A stretch of 15,515 nt of DNA from Salinisphaera sp. UBA6602. Its GTDB lineage: Bacteria; Pseudomonadota; Gammaproteobacteria; Nevskiales; Salinisphaeraceae. The notes beneath the pieces are model-generated. The model did no database searches. It had not been told where the DNA came from and worked only from the letters and a program-made list of their open reading frames with translations. Positions 7,532-14,034 of the stretch are shown piece by piece. The stretch covers positions 1-15,515 of the forward strand of contig DJIE01000161.1 in assembly GCA_002433465.1 (NCBI GenBank). The letters run 5' to 3'. A program made the translations under genes and the position numbers. Every line of letters begins with the position of its first letter. The stretch's first letter is position 1.

Positions 7532-8866
7532 TCATTCGATTTCCGGCAGTCCCACCGCGAGTGCCGCGCCCGCGAACGCCGGGATGCTCAATGCCGCCAC
7601 GGCCCAGGCCGCGCCAAGCAGGCCGATGAGCGCAATCAGGCCGCCGCCGGCGAGCAGGATGACGCCGATGGTGGTGTTGGCCACGGCGGTGAGCTGGGCC
7701 CGGTCCTCGCTGTTGCCGAGATCGGTGAGATAGGTCTTGCGGCCCAGGCGCACGCCGGCATGCAGCCCGGCGAGCACGAAATAGCCGGCAGCGAACGGCC
7801 ATACGCCGAGCGCGCTGCCGCTACCCAGCCAGGCGAAAACGGCCACCAGCAGATTGAGCACGCCGGCGGCGATGCCCGTGATCATCAGCACCTGGCGCGA
7901 GGAACGATCCGAGAACCGGCCCCAGAACGGCGCCGATACCAGCGAGGCCAGCCCCGATAGCGCCAACAGAATAGCCAGGTTGCCGATCGCCTCGCCGCCG
8001 CTGTCGCGGGCAAGCGTGGCGTAGTAGGGCGCGGCAAGCGCAGTGGCCACCAGCAGCCCGCGTACGCCGATAAAGCGGGCGAAACCCGGTTTGCTGCGAA
8101 TGAGGCCCAGGCTGTGCCAGGCGGTCTTGAGGGCGTTGCCGCCGCCCTCGGTAGCACCGGCATATTCGCGCAGGCTGGAAAAGACGATGGCGGCGAACAG
8201 CCAGGCCGTGCCGGCGATGGCCAGGAGCACGAGCAGCGGCGTAAGCGTGGCGTTGCCGATGGGGGTAAGCCACAACAGCAGCCCGAGCGCCATGGCGACC
8301 CCGCCGGCTGCGCTCGCCGCATAGCCCGACAGCGTGCCGCGCCGGGTCTTGGCAATGGTCTTGCCCTGAACATCCTTGTAGGACACCGAGCACACGCCGC
8401 GCCCAAGCGAGAACACCGCCAGCAGCAGCAGGATGGCGGTGCCCGCGGGCACGGCTTCGAGCACGAGGGCGACGGCAATCATGGCCACCACGCTGGCGCC
8501 CTGAATGGCCGCACCGGCCACCCAGAACCATTTGCGGCGCGGCTTGGCCCGCATCCAGCCGGCTACGGCCAGCTGGGGCAGCAGTGCGAGCGATTCGCGG
8601 ATCGGCACCAGCAGGCCGGTCATCCACACCGGGGCGCCCAGCGCGCCCATCAGCCAGGGCAGCACCAGCTTGGGGCTGGCGATCAGGTCGCCGATCTTGT
8701 TCGCCAGCAGCGCGACAAGATGGATGAAGAAATTGGTGGGCTGCTCACGACAGGCTTCGTCGGAGATATCGCGACATACGCGGGCATTCTCGTCGCCGGT
8801 CACCAGGTCGTAGAGATCGCGAATCGCACCGCGGTTCGGTGTCGCATGGGTTCGGGAATCGTTCAC
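7532..8866 (-). CDS. MFS transporter, unknown substrate
   Basis: A 444-residue, 12-helix major facilitator superfamily protein. A soluble N-terminal stretch of about 60 residues (RDLYDLVTGDENARVCRDIS near 16-35) precedes the first helix. Other landmarks are FSLGRGVCSVSYKDVQGKTIAKTRRG in the first half and FWGRFSDRSSRQVLMITG after the central loop, a motif-A-like segment in the second half. I do not recognise a substrate class. The reading frame stays open far upstream through the neighbouring gene, so the start must be chosen: GTG at 8866 leaves a 20-base gap after the GGCT-like gene and a sensible hydrophilic N terminus. No in-frame ATG occurs near it and the ribosome site is weak. It lies between the GGCT-like and msrA genes in a same-strand cluster. 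Confidence 0.85.
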   Translation of the reverse strand: MNDSRTHATPNRGAIRDLYDLVTGDENARVCRDISDEACREQPTNFFIHLVALLANKIGDLIASPKLVLPWLMGALGAPVWMTGLLVPIRESLALLPQLAVAGWMRAKPRRKWFWVAGAAIQGASVVAMIAVALVLEAVPAGTAILLLLAVFSLGRGVCSVSYKDVQGKTIAKTRRGTLSGYAASAAGGVAMALGLLLWLTPIGNATLTPLLVLLAIAGTAWLFAAIVFSSLREYAGATEGGGNALKTAWHSLGLIRSKPGFARFIGVRGLLVATALAAPYYATLARDSGGEAIGNLAILLALSGLASLVSAPFWGRFSDRSSRQVLMITGIAAGVLNLLVAVFAWLGSGSALGVWPFAAGYFVLAGLHAGVRLGRKTYLTDLGNSEDRAQLTAVANTTIGVILLAGGGLIALIGLLGAAWAVAALSIPAFAGAALAVGLPEIE

Positions 8867-8886
8867 GGTTGTTGTCTTGTCGTTCG

Positions 8887-9261
8887 TCAGTCGTGGTCGG
8901 GGCTGCGCTCGCGCAGATGCTTGCACCAGTTGCCGTGCTCGATCACCGGCCAGGCGGGCTCGCGAGCGGCGATCCAGAGATAGACCCAGGCATCGCCGTA
9001 GTCGGTGGCCAGCTCGCGGCGGGTGTAATGCACCGGGTAATCCTCGAGTCGGTCGAGGGCGGCGAAGGTATCGTCGTTCACCGAGAACACATCGCCCACC
9101 AGCGCGGTGTGGCCTTCGTCGAGAGCGGCCGGATAGGGCCCGGTATCGAGCAGGGTGAAGCGTGCTGGCGTGGTGTACGCGCCTCGATGCGTTGCGGTTG
9201 CCATGAAATGATGATTGCGCTCGCCAGGGCGCAGCGTGCCGTAGACGAAAACCTGATGCAT
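8887..9261 (-). CDS. Gamma-glutamylcyclotransferase (GGCT/YtfP-AIG2) family protein
   Basis: A 124-residue small cytoplasmic protein of the GGCT-like fold. The signature FVYGTLRPGERNHHFM starts at residue 5, GPYPA lies at 41-45, and RLEDYP (71-76) carries the conserved acidic residue E73 that acts as general base in active members. Members cyclise gamma-glutamyl amines to 5-oxoproline, or remain uncharacterised as in the YtfP group. The frame extends upstream to 9393, but the ATG at 9261 places YGTLRPG at its usual distance from the N terminus. It is the first gene of the minus-strand cluster GGCT, MFS, msrA, PhaC-like, and is divergent from the Nudix gene across only 46 bases, so the two promoters must overlap or abut. 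Substrate unknown. Confidence 0.88.
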   Translation of the reverse strand: MHQVFVYGTLRPGERNHHFMATATHRGAYTTPARFTLLDTGPYPAALDEGHTALVGDVFSVNDDTFAALDRLEDYPVHYTRRELATDYGDAWVYLWIAAREPAWPVIEHGNWCKHLRERSPDHD

Positions 9262-9307
9262 CGGTATGCGAAACGGGGAATGATGCAGGTATGCTAGCCC
9301 ACATGGA

Positions 9308-10024
9308 TTGTCTGACAACTGCCCAGCCTTGAGCCGCGTCGTCACCGTACGCGATGCGGCCACCACCGCCTTGCTGCGCGATGGGGCCAGCAACGGTCTC
9401 GAGGTGCTGCTGCTGCGCCGTCATGCCAGCCACGTGTTCGGTGCCAATGCCTATGTGTTTCCCGGTGGCGCGCTCGATCCGGCCGATGACGAGGCCGAGC
9501 TGCGCGCACGTTGTCGTGGCGGTGCCGAGATCATCGAAGAGACGGTGGGCGATAACGGCTTTGCCCTGGCCATGGCCGCCATTCGCGAATGCTTTGAGGA
9601 AGCCGGCCTGCTGGTTGCCTGCACGGCCCATGCCGAGGTTATGCCGGCGCGCCGCGAAGCCCTGCGCCATGCGCTCAATACACAGACGACGAGCTGGGCG
9701 GCCATCGTGACGGAGATGGACTTGCGCTTCGATCTAGACGCTCTGGCGTTCTTTGCCCACTGGACCACGCCCGCCGGGCCGCCCAAACGCTATTCCACCC
9801 GGTTCTTTGCCGCCGCCGCGCCGCCGGGTGAGGCACGCTGCGACGGCCTGGAAACGACCCATGTCTGGTGGGCGCAGCCGGCCCGTGCGGTGGCGGCGCA
9901 CGATCGCGGCGAGATCGAACTGATGACGCCGACCCGGGCCACGCTCGAATCGCTGGCCGGCTATGCCGATGCCGCCGCGGCGCTGGCCGCGCTCATGGAC
10001 GCTACGACGGTGCGTGTACCGTGA
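9308..10024 (+). CDS. Nudix hydrolase, NUDT19-like with interrupted Nudix box
   Basis: A 238-residue Nudix-fold protein. FPGGALDPAD (51-60) and AAIRECFEEAGLLV (90-103) are the two halves of the Nudix box, with R93, E94, E97 and E98 as metal-binding or catalytic residues. About 38 residues separate G54 from R93 instead of the standard 13, an insertion typical of the NUDT19/RP2p group, whose animal members cleave coenzyme A and acyl-CoA. A CoA diphosphatase role is therefore plausible but not proven. No ATG start is available: the ATG at 9303 is out of frame and stops quickly. TTG at 9308 is the best start and TTG at 9329 the alternative. The gene's TGA overlaps the GTG of the next gene (10021-10024), so the two are probably coupled. 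Confidence 0.88.
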   Translation: MSDNCPALSRVVTVRDAATTALLRDGASNGLEVLLLRRHASHVFGANAYVFPGGALDPADDEAELRARCRGGAEIIEETVGDNGFALAMAAIRECFEEAGLLVACTAHAEVMPARREALRHALNTQTTSWAAIVTEMDLRFDLDALAFFAHWTTPAGPPKRYSTRFFAAAAPPGEARCDGLETTHVWWAQPARAVAAHDRGEIELMTPTRATLESLAGYADAAAALAALMDATTVRVP

Positions 10025-10869
10025 CCGGCGCCGCCCAGGCAGAACAGCTGCTCGACGGCGTGCTGCGCGTCGTCGCTCCCAATCCCAGCCCGATGACCGG
10101 CCCGGGCACCAACAGCTATATCGTGGGCCACTCGCGCTGCGCGATCATCGACCCCGGCGTGGATGACGCTGCCCATCTCGACGCCCTGGCGGCGGCCGCG
10201 CCGGGCGAGGTGGTGGCGATACTGGTCACCCATGCGCACCCGGACCATACCGGCGGCGCACGGCGGCTGGCCGAACGGCTGAATGCCCCGGTTTATGCTT
10301 TTCCGCTCGAGCTGCAAGGCATACGCGATGAAGGCTTCGCCCCGCAGCGACCGCTCTATCACGGCGATATCGTCGATCTGGACACGATATGCCTCGAGGC
10401 GATCCATACCCCCGGCCATACGGCCGATCACCTGTGTTTCTTCTGGCGCGACGTGGGCCTTCTGTTCGCCGGCGATACGGTGATGGCCGATGTCACGGTG
10501 GTGATTCTGCCGCCGGATGGCGACATGAGCGCCTACATGCAAAGCCTTGAACAGCTGCAGGCGCTGCCGATCGAGCGGATCGCCCCCGGGCATGGCCGCC
10601 TGCTTGAAGACGCGCCCGCGGTGCTGGCCCAGATCGTGACCCATCGGCGCGAGCGCGAAACCCAGGTATGGGAATCGCTGAGCGCCGACGAGCCGATGAC
10701 GGCCGAGCAGATCGCGATTCAACTCTACCCGGATCTGGACGTGCGTCTGCAGCCGATGGCCGCCGCGCAGGTGAAAGCCCATCTCATACGTCTGGTGGAG
10801 TTGGGTGATGCGCTGGCCGTGACCGATGGCTGGCTGTGCGTTCAGGACGCCGACCCGCTGTTCTATTAG
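10021..10869 (+). CDS. Metallo-beta-lactamase-fold hydrolase, LACTB2-like
   Basis: A 282-residue protein with a complete dinuclear metal site: THAHPDH at 70-76 (H71, H73, D75, H76), H133 in TPGHTADH, D152 in AGDTV and H191 in APGHG. The N-terminal SPMTGPGTNSYIVG (23-36) and the roughly 70-residue C-terminal region, which looks like a small winged-helix domain (MTAEQIAIQLYP near 226-237), are typical of the LACTB2 group. Animal LACTB2 is a mitochondrial endoribonuclease; bacterial members are mostly unassigned hydrolases. The frame opens earlier, but GTG at 10021, overlapping the Nudix TGA, gives the family N terminus. No signal peptide. It is probably co-translated with the Nudix gene. Substrate unknown: RNA, thioester or another ester are all open. 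Confidence 0.88.
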   Translation: MTGAAQAEQLLDGVLRVVAPNPSPMTGPGTNSYIVGHSRCAIIDPGVDDAAHLDALAAAAPGEVVAILVTHAHPDHTGGARRLAERLNAPVYAFPLELQGIRDEGFAPQRPLYHGDIVDLDTICLEAIHTPGHTADHLCFFWRDVGLLFAGDTVMADVTVVILPPDGDMSAYMQSLEQLQALPIERIAPGHGRLLEDAPAVLAQIVTHRRERETQVWESLSADEPMTAEQIAIQLYPDLDVRLQPMAAAQVKAHLIRLVELGDALAVTDGWLCVQDADPLFY

Positions 10870-10906
10870 TCGGCACCAAAGCAGCCGACTGCGTCGGCGT
10901 TCTTTA
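10868..10906 (+). terminator. Overlapping hairpins after the MBL gene, probable terminator
   Basis: GCCGAC (10884-10889) can pair with GTCGGC (10893-10898) around TGC, followed by GTTCTTT, a modest intrinsic-terminator shape. The same left arm can instead pair with AGTCGGC at 10868-10874, which includes the end of the MBL stop codon, giving AGTCGGC/AGCCGACT-type pairing with a nine-base loop. The two folds exclude each other. The likely role is ending the Nudix-MBL transcript; a regulated switch is not supported at a gene's 3' end. Confidence 0.5.
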
Positions 10907-10995
10907 GCGCCATCGAACGAAACGCCGGCGCCCGTCGGTTATCTCTGCCGATGGCCACACGGCTGTTGGTCATGGCGAGCGTGCTTTCGCACACG

Positions 10996-11020
10996 CGGGT
11001 TATCAACCCGAACGATTTTT
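10996..11020 (+). terminator. Second terminator-like hairpin
   Basis: CGGGTT (10996-11001) and AACCCG (11005-11010) form a six-base stem with an ATC loop. After five bases a run of five T (11016-11020) follows. It is a weak-to-moderate intrinsic terminator on the plus strand, likely a backup for the Nudix-MBL transcript. The spacer before the T run is longer than ideal. Confidence 0.4.
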
Positions 11021-11055
11021 CGTGCTATCCCGGTCTAAGACAGCATAGTCGGCGA

Positions 11056-11284
11056 TAGGGCCTGTCGTCGCCAGATAGGTCACCGCATCGGCGACCAAGT
11101 CGCGGCAAGACAAGGCATCGCGCGAGTGGCGCGTGGTTATCCACGTTAGCAAGCCAACCCATGAACCATAACGCCGGATTGCCGTGGCTTGGCCGCCGAC
11201 CGATCGTTATTCGTTGGGGGTTGCCCGTGCCGGACGTGTCAGGCACGGGCAATGCGATGGTATATGCCGTGACGACAGGCCCTA
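11056..11284. mobile_element. Candidate miniature inverted-repeat element (MITE-like)
   Basis: TAGGGCCTGTCGTC at 11056-11069 is the perfect reverse complement of GACGACAGGCCCTA at 11271-11284. The outermost TA on each side could be a TA target duplication, leaving 12-base terminal repeats beginning GGGCCTGT. That arrangement is what IS5-group (IS427-like) or IS630-type elements and their non-autonomous derivatives produce. The 201 bases between the arms contain no transposase gene but do hold a strong hairpin. The right-hand TA plus the first G of the repeat forms the TAG stop of emrB. A single copy in one window cannot prove mobility; a chance 14-base match within 230 bases is unlikely but possible. 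Confidence 0.4.
11221..11252. repeat. Strong hairpin inside the gene-free stretch
   Basis: TTGCCCGTGCC (11221-11231) pairs perfectly with GGCACGGGCAA (11242-11252) around a ten-base loop. It lies about 30 bases beyond the emrB stop on the minus strand, so it could terminate or stabilise the efflux operon mRNA. No T run follows on either strand, so factor-independent termination would be inefficient. It may instead be an internal structural part of the candidate element around it. Confidence 0.6.
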
Positions 11285-12883
11285 GTGAGCCGCGCCCTCC
11301 GGCATGTCCGTGTTCTTCGAGCTGCCAAGAAAGAACACCAGCGGAACCAGAGCCGCGAGAATCACGCCCAGCAGCCAGAAATCGTCGATGAAGGCGAGCA
11401 TCTGCGCCTGTTCTCCGACCAGCTGATAGATCGAGGCGAGGGCCTGGCTTCGGGCGGCTTCCATACTCGCGCCCATCTGCTGGAAATGGGCGGTCAGCGA
11501 CGCCAGCATGTCGCGATACGACTCGTTATAGGGCGTGACGTTTTCCACAAGTACGTTCTGATGATACTGGCTGCGCCGCGCCAGCCAGGTGGTGACCAGC
11601 GAAATGCCGACGCTGCCGCCGATGTTGCGGGCCAGATTGATCAGCGCGGAGACCTGGTCGGTCTTGTCGGCCGGCACGCCGATATAGGCCACGTTGGTGA
11701 TCGGTATGAACAGAAAGGCGATGCCGACGGTCTGGAATATACGGGCGACCACGAGCTGGTTGAAGCTCACGTCGAGGTTGAAACTGGCGAGATGGAACAT
11801 CGACGCCGACACCACCACCAGGCCGAAGGCGATCAGCCAGCGGGCCTCGAGCTTGTTGGATAGAAAACCCACCACCGGCATCATCAGCACGATGGCAAAA
11901 CCGCCGGGCGAAATCACGAGGCCGGCCAGCGTCGAGGTATAGCCGAGCGCGGACTGCACGAACTGCGGGATCAACAGCGTCGAGCCGAGCAGTACGAAGC
12001 CGAGCATGAACATCAGCACGTTGGCAAAGGCGAAGTTGGAAAAGCGAAACAGGCGCAGGTCCATGATCGGATGCTTCTGGAACGGCTCCCAGCAGATCAG
12101 TGCGCCCAGGCACAGGGCCGCGATCACGCCGTTGGCGAGGATGAAATGGGAGTCGAACCAGTCGTTCTGCTGGCCCTTGTCGAGCATGACCTGCAGACAG
12201 CCCAGGCCGAGCGCGAGCAGGGCGAAGCCGACATAGTCGATACGAAAACCGTCTGCCAGCTTGGCGCGGCGTGCGGCCTCGTAGGCGGCCGAATCCTTGA
12301 CCAGAGCCCCTGCCAGAATCAGCAGTACGATACCCACCGGCACGTTGAGCAGAAAGATCCAGTGCCAGCTCGCATGGTCGGTGATATAGCCGCCCAGGGC
12401 CGGGCCGATGGCGGGCGCGAACACCACCGCCACGCCATAGATCGCGAACGCCATGCCGCGCTGTCGTGGCGGGAAAGAGTCGGCAAGAATCGCCTGCGAA
12501 ACCGGCTGCAGGCCGCCGCCGCCCAGGCCCTGAAGTATGCGAAACACGATCAGCCACCCAAGCGACGGGGCCACGCCGCACAGCAGCGAGGCCACCGAAA
12601 ACAGCACGATCGAAACCACGAAGAAGCGCTTGCGCCCGAGCACCTGCGAAAACCAGCCCGAAACCGGCAGTACGATGGCGTTGGCGACCAGATAAGACGT
12701 GAGCACCCAGGTGGCTTCTTCCTGGCTCGCCGACAGGCTGCCGGCGATATGCGACAGCGATACGTTGGCGATGGAGATATCGAGTACCTCCATGAACGCG
12801 GCCAGGCCCACCACCGCGGCGATCAGCCAGCGGTTGGCGGGATACCGGGCTTCGCCGGCCGGCGCGACGGCGGTGTCGCTCAT
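11282..12883 (-). CDS. emrB: DHA2-family multidrug efflux MFS permease EmrB
   Basis: The inner-membrane, proton-driven pump of a tripartite drug-efflux complex. It is 533 residues with about 14 transmembrane helices, the standard EmrB/QacA size. Visible motifs are the first-helix LDISIANVSL with Asp35, GRKRFF (motif A, 83-88), RILQGLGGGGLQPVSQAIL, and motif C, APAIGPALGGYI, followed by WHWIFLLNVPVGI. It moves hydrophobic toxic compounds toward the periplasm, where EmrA and the TolC-like protein pass them out. The start codon overlaps the emrA stop as ATGA (12880-12883), with no Shine-Dalgarno sequence ahead, suggesting translational coupling. The TAG stop lies at the edge of an inverted-repeat segment. 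Individual drug substrates cannot be read from the sequence. Confidence 0.95.
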   Translation of the reverse strand: MSDTAVAPAGEARYPANRWLIAAVVGLAAFMEVLDISIANVSLSHIAGSLSASQEEATWVLTSYLVANAIVLPVSGWFSQVLGRKRFFVVSIVLFSVASLLCGVAPSLGWLIVFRILQGLGGGGLQPVSQAILADSFPPRQRGMAFAIYGVAVVFAPAIGPALGGYITDHASWHWIFLLNVPVGIVLLILAGALVKDSAAYEAARRAKLADGFRIDYVGFALLALGLGCLQVMLDKGQQNDWFDSHFILANGVIAALCLGALICWEPFQKHPIMDLRLFRFSNFAFANVLMFMLGFVLLGSTLLIPQFVQSALGYTSTLAGLVISPGGFAIVLMMPVVGFLSNKLEARWLIAFGLVVVSASMFHLASFNLDVSFNQLVVARIFQTVGIAFLFIPITNVAYIGVPADKTDQVSALINLARNIGGSVGISLVTTWLARRSQYHQNVLVENVTPYNESYRDMLASLTAHFQQMGASMEAARSQALASIYQLVGEQAQMLAFIDDFWLLGVILAALVPLVFFLGSSKNTDMPEGAAH

Positions 12884-14034
12884 TGCGCGGGCGTTGCCGT
12901 TGCCGTGGCGGGGCGGTTTTCGTCGATCGATTTCACCGGCGCGCCCACGTTCACGGTGGGCACCGCCGACATCCCCGGGGCAAGCTCCACGTCATCGAGC
13001 TGGCCGTTGCGTTCGAACACGATCTTGACCGGCACGCGCTGGACGATTTTCACGAAGTTGCCGGTCGCGTTCTGCGGCGGCAGCAGCGAAAAGGTGGGCC
13101 CGGTACCCGACTGAAACGATTCCAGTCGGCCTTCGAACTCGTGGTCCGGAAACGCGTCCACTTCTATGCGGACCGGCTGGCCTACGCGCATACGCGTGAG
13201 CTGGGTTTCCTTGAAGTTCGCTACCACCCAAGGGTCGTCGGCCACCACCGCCAGCGCGGCCTGACCGGCGTTGACGTGGCTGCCGGCCAGCACCGATTTC
13301 TGTGCGATCTTGCCGGCCTGCGGCGCGCGCACGTCGGTGTACGAAAGGTTCAGCCGCGCCTGTTCGACCTGGGCCTCGGCTTCGGCGATACGTGCTTCGG
13401 CGGTCGAGGCCTGGGATTGTTTCAGCGCGATCTGGTCCGGCGCGGTTCTGGCCTGGTCGAGCTGTGCCTTGGCCTCGCGCACACGGGCCGCGGCCGATGT
13501 CGCGGTGGTATTGGCCTGGTCGAGCTGCTGACGCGAGACTTCACGTTTGGCATACAGCTTTCGATAACGCTCGGCGTCGGCCGAGGCGCGGCTGGCTTCT
13601 GCCCGGGCGGTTTCCAGCGCGGCTTCGGCGCGATCGGTATCGGCGCCGCTGGTTTGGCGGGTCACCGCCAGCTCGCGCTGGCTCGAGGCATGCGCGGCCT
13701 TGGCCGCCAGCAGGCTGGCCTCGGCGCTGGCCAGGCGCGCGCGATAGTCCGCCGGGTCGAGGGTGAACAGCGGGTCGCCTTTCTCGACATGCTGGTTGTC
13801 GCGCACATAGACCTCGGCCACGGTCCCGGTAACGCGCGGTGCGACCTGCACGATATCGGCCTGGACGAAGGCATCATCCGTGCTGACCAGATCGCGGGTC
13901 AGCCACCACCAGATGCCGGCAGCGATCGCGCAGAGCACAACGACGACGACAGCGATCACTGCCACGCGCTTGCCCTTGCCGCTGTTGGCGGCGGGCGTGT
14001 GGGTGTGGGCGTTTGCTTCAACGGAATCGGTCAT
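12880..14034 (-). CDS. emrA: EmrA/HlyD-family periplasmic adaptor
   Basis: The membrane-fusion subunit linking EmrB to the outer-membrane channel. It is 384 residues: a short cytoplasmic N terminus, one transmembrane helix at about 23-45, the characteristic STDDAFVQAD at 51-60, a biotinyl-lipoyl-like half domain (VAPRVTGTVAEVYVRDNQHVEKGD, residues about 64-87), a long Ala/Glu-rich coiled coil from about 95 to 225, the second half domain (YTDVRAPQAGKI), and a beta-barrel region with NFKETQLTRMRVGQPV. It overlaps the TolC-like gene upstream by ATGA (14031-14034) and emrB downstream by ATGA. No ribosome site is visible, so coupling from the upstream gene is likely. The low-complexity His/Thr N terminus (HTHTP) is ordinary for the family. 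Confidence 0.95.
   Translation of the reverse strand: MTDSVEANAHTHTPAANSGKGKRVAVIAVVVVVLCAIAAGIWWWLTRDLVSTDDAFVQADIVQVAPRVTGTVAEVYVRDNQHVEKGDPLFTLDPADYRARLASAEASLLAAKAAHASSQRELAVTRQTSGADTDRAEAALETARAEASRASADAERYRKLYAKREVSRQQLDQANTTATSAAARVREAKAQLDQARTAPDQIALKQSQASTAEARIAEAEAQVEQARLNLSYTDVRAPQAGKIAQKSVLAGSHVNAGQAALAVVADDPWVVANFKETQLTRMRVGQPVRIEVDAFPDHEFEGRLESFQSGTGPTFSLLPPQNATGNFVKIVQRVPVKIVFERNGQLDDVELAPGMSAVPTVNVGAPVKSIDENRPATATATPAQ

Larger units (their letters stand above)
10870..11281. other. 412-base gene-free stretch between convergent genes
   Basis: No credible gene lies here. The short open frames on both strands lack recognisable motifs and start context. The stretch holds several hairpins after the MBL gene, a terminator-like structure near 11000, and most of a 229-base segment bounded by inverted repeats whose right end reaches the emrB stop codon. 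It is less GC-rich than the flanking genes. Its length is unusual, since elsewhere in the window gaps are mostly under 100 bases. Confidence 0.7.

Noticed and set aside
8867..9670. A 712-residue open frame running from 9670 through the MFS gene to 7532
   Set aside because: The part above 8866 overlaps the GGCT-like and Nudix genes in other frames and has no transporter or other recognisable domain. It is an open-frame artefact of high GC content; the MFS gene starts at GTG 8866.
9868..10020. Upstream extension of the MBL gene
   Set aside because: The extra residues are an Arg/Gly-rich reading of the Nudix gene; the family N terminus begins at GTG 10021.
11025..11252. A 75-residue minus-strand frame in the gene-free stretch
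   Set aside because: No recognisable domain or start context, and it crosses both the hairpin and one arm of the inverted-repeat segment. A transposase remnant was considered, but no DDE-type motif was seen.
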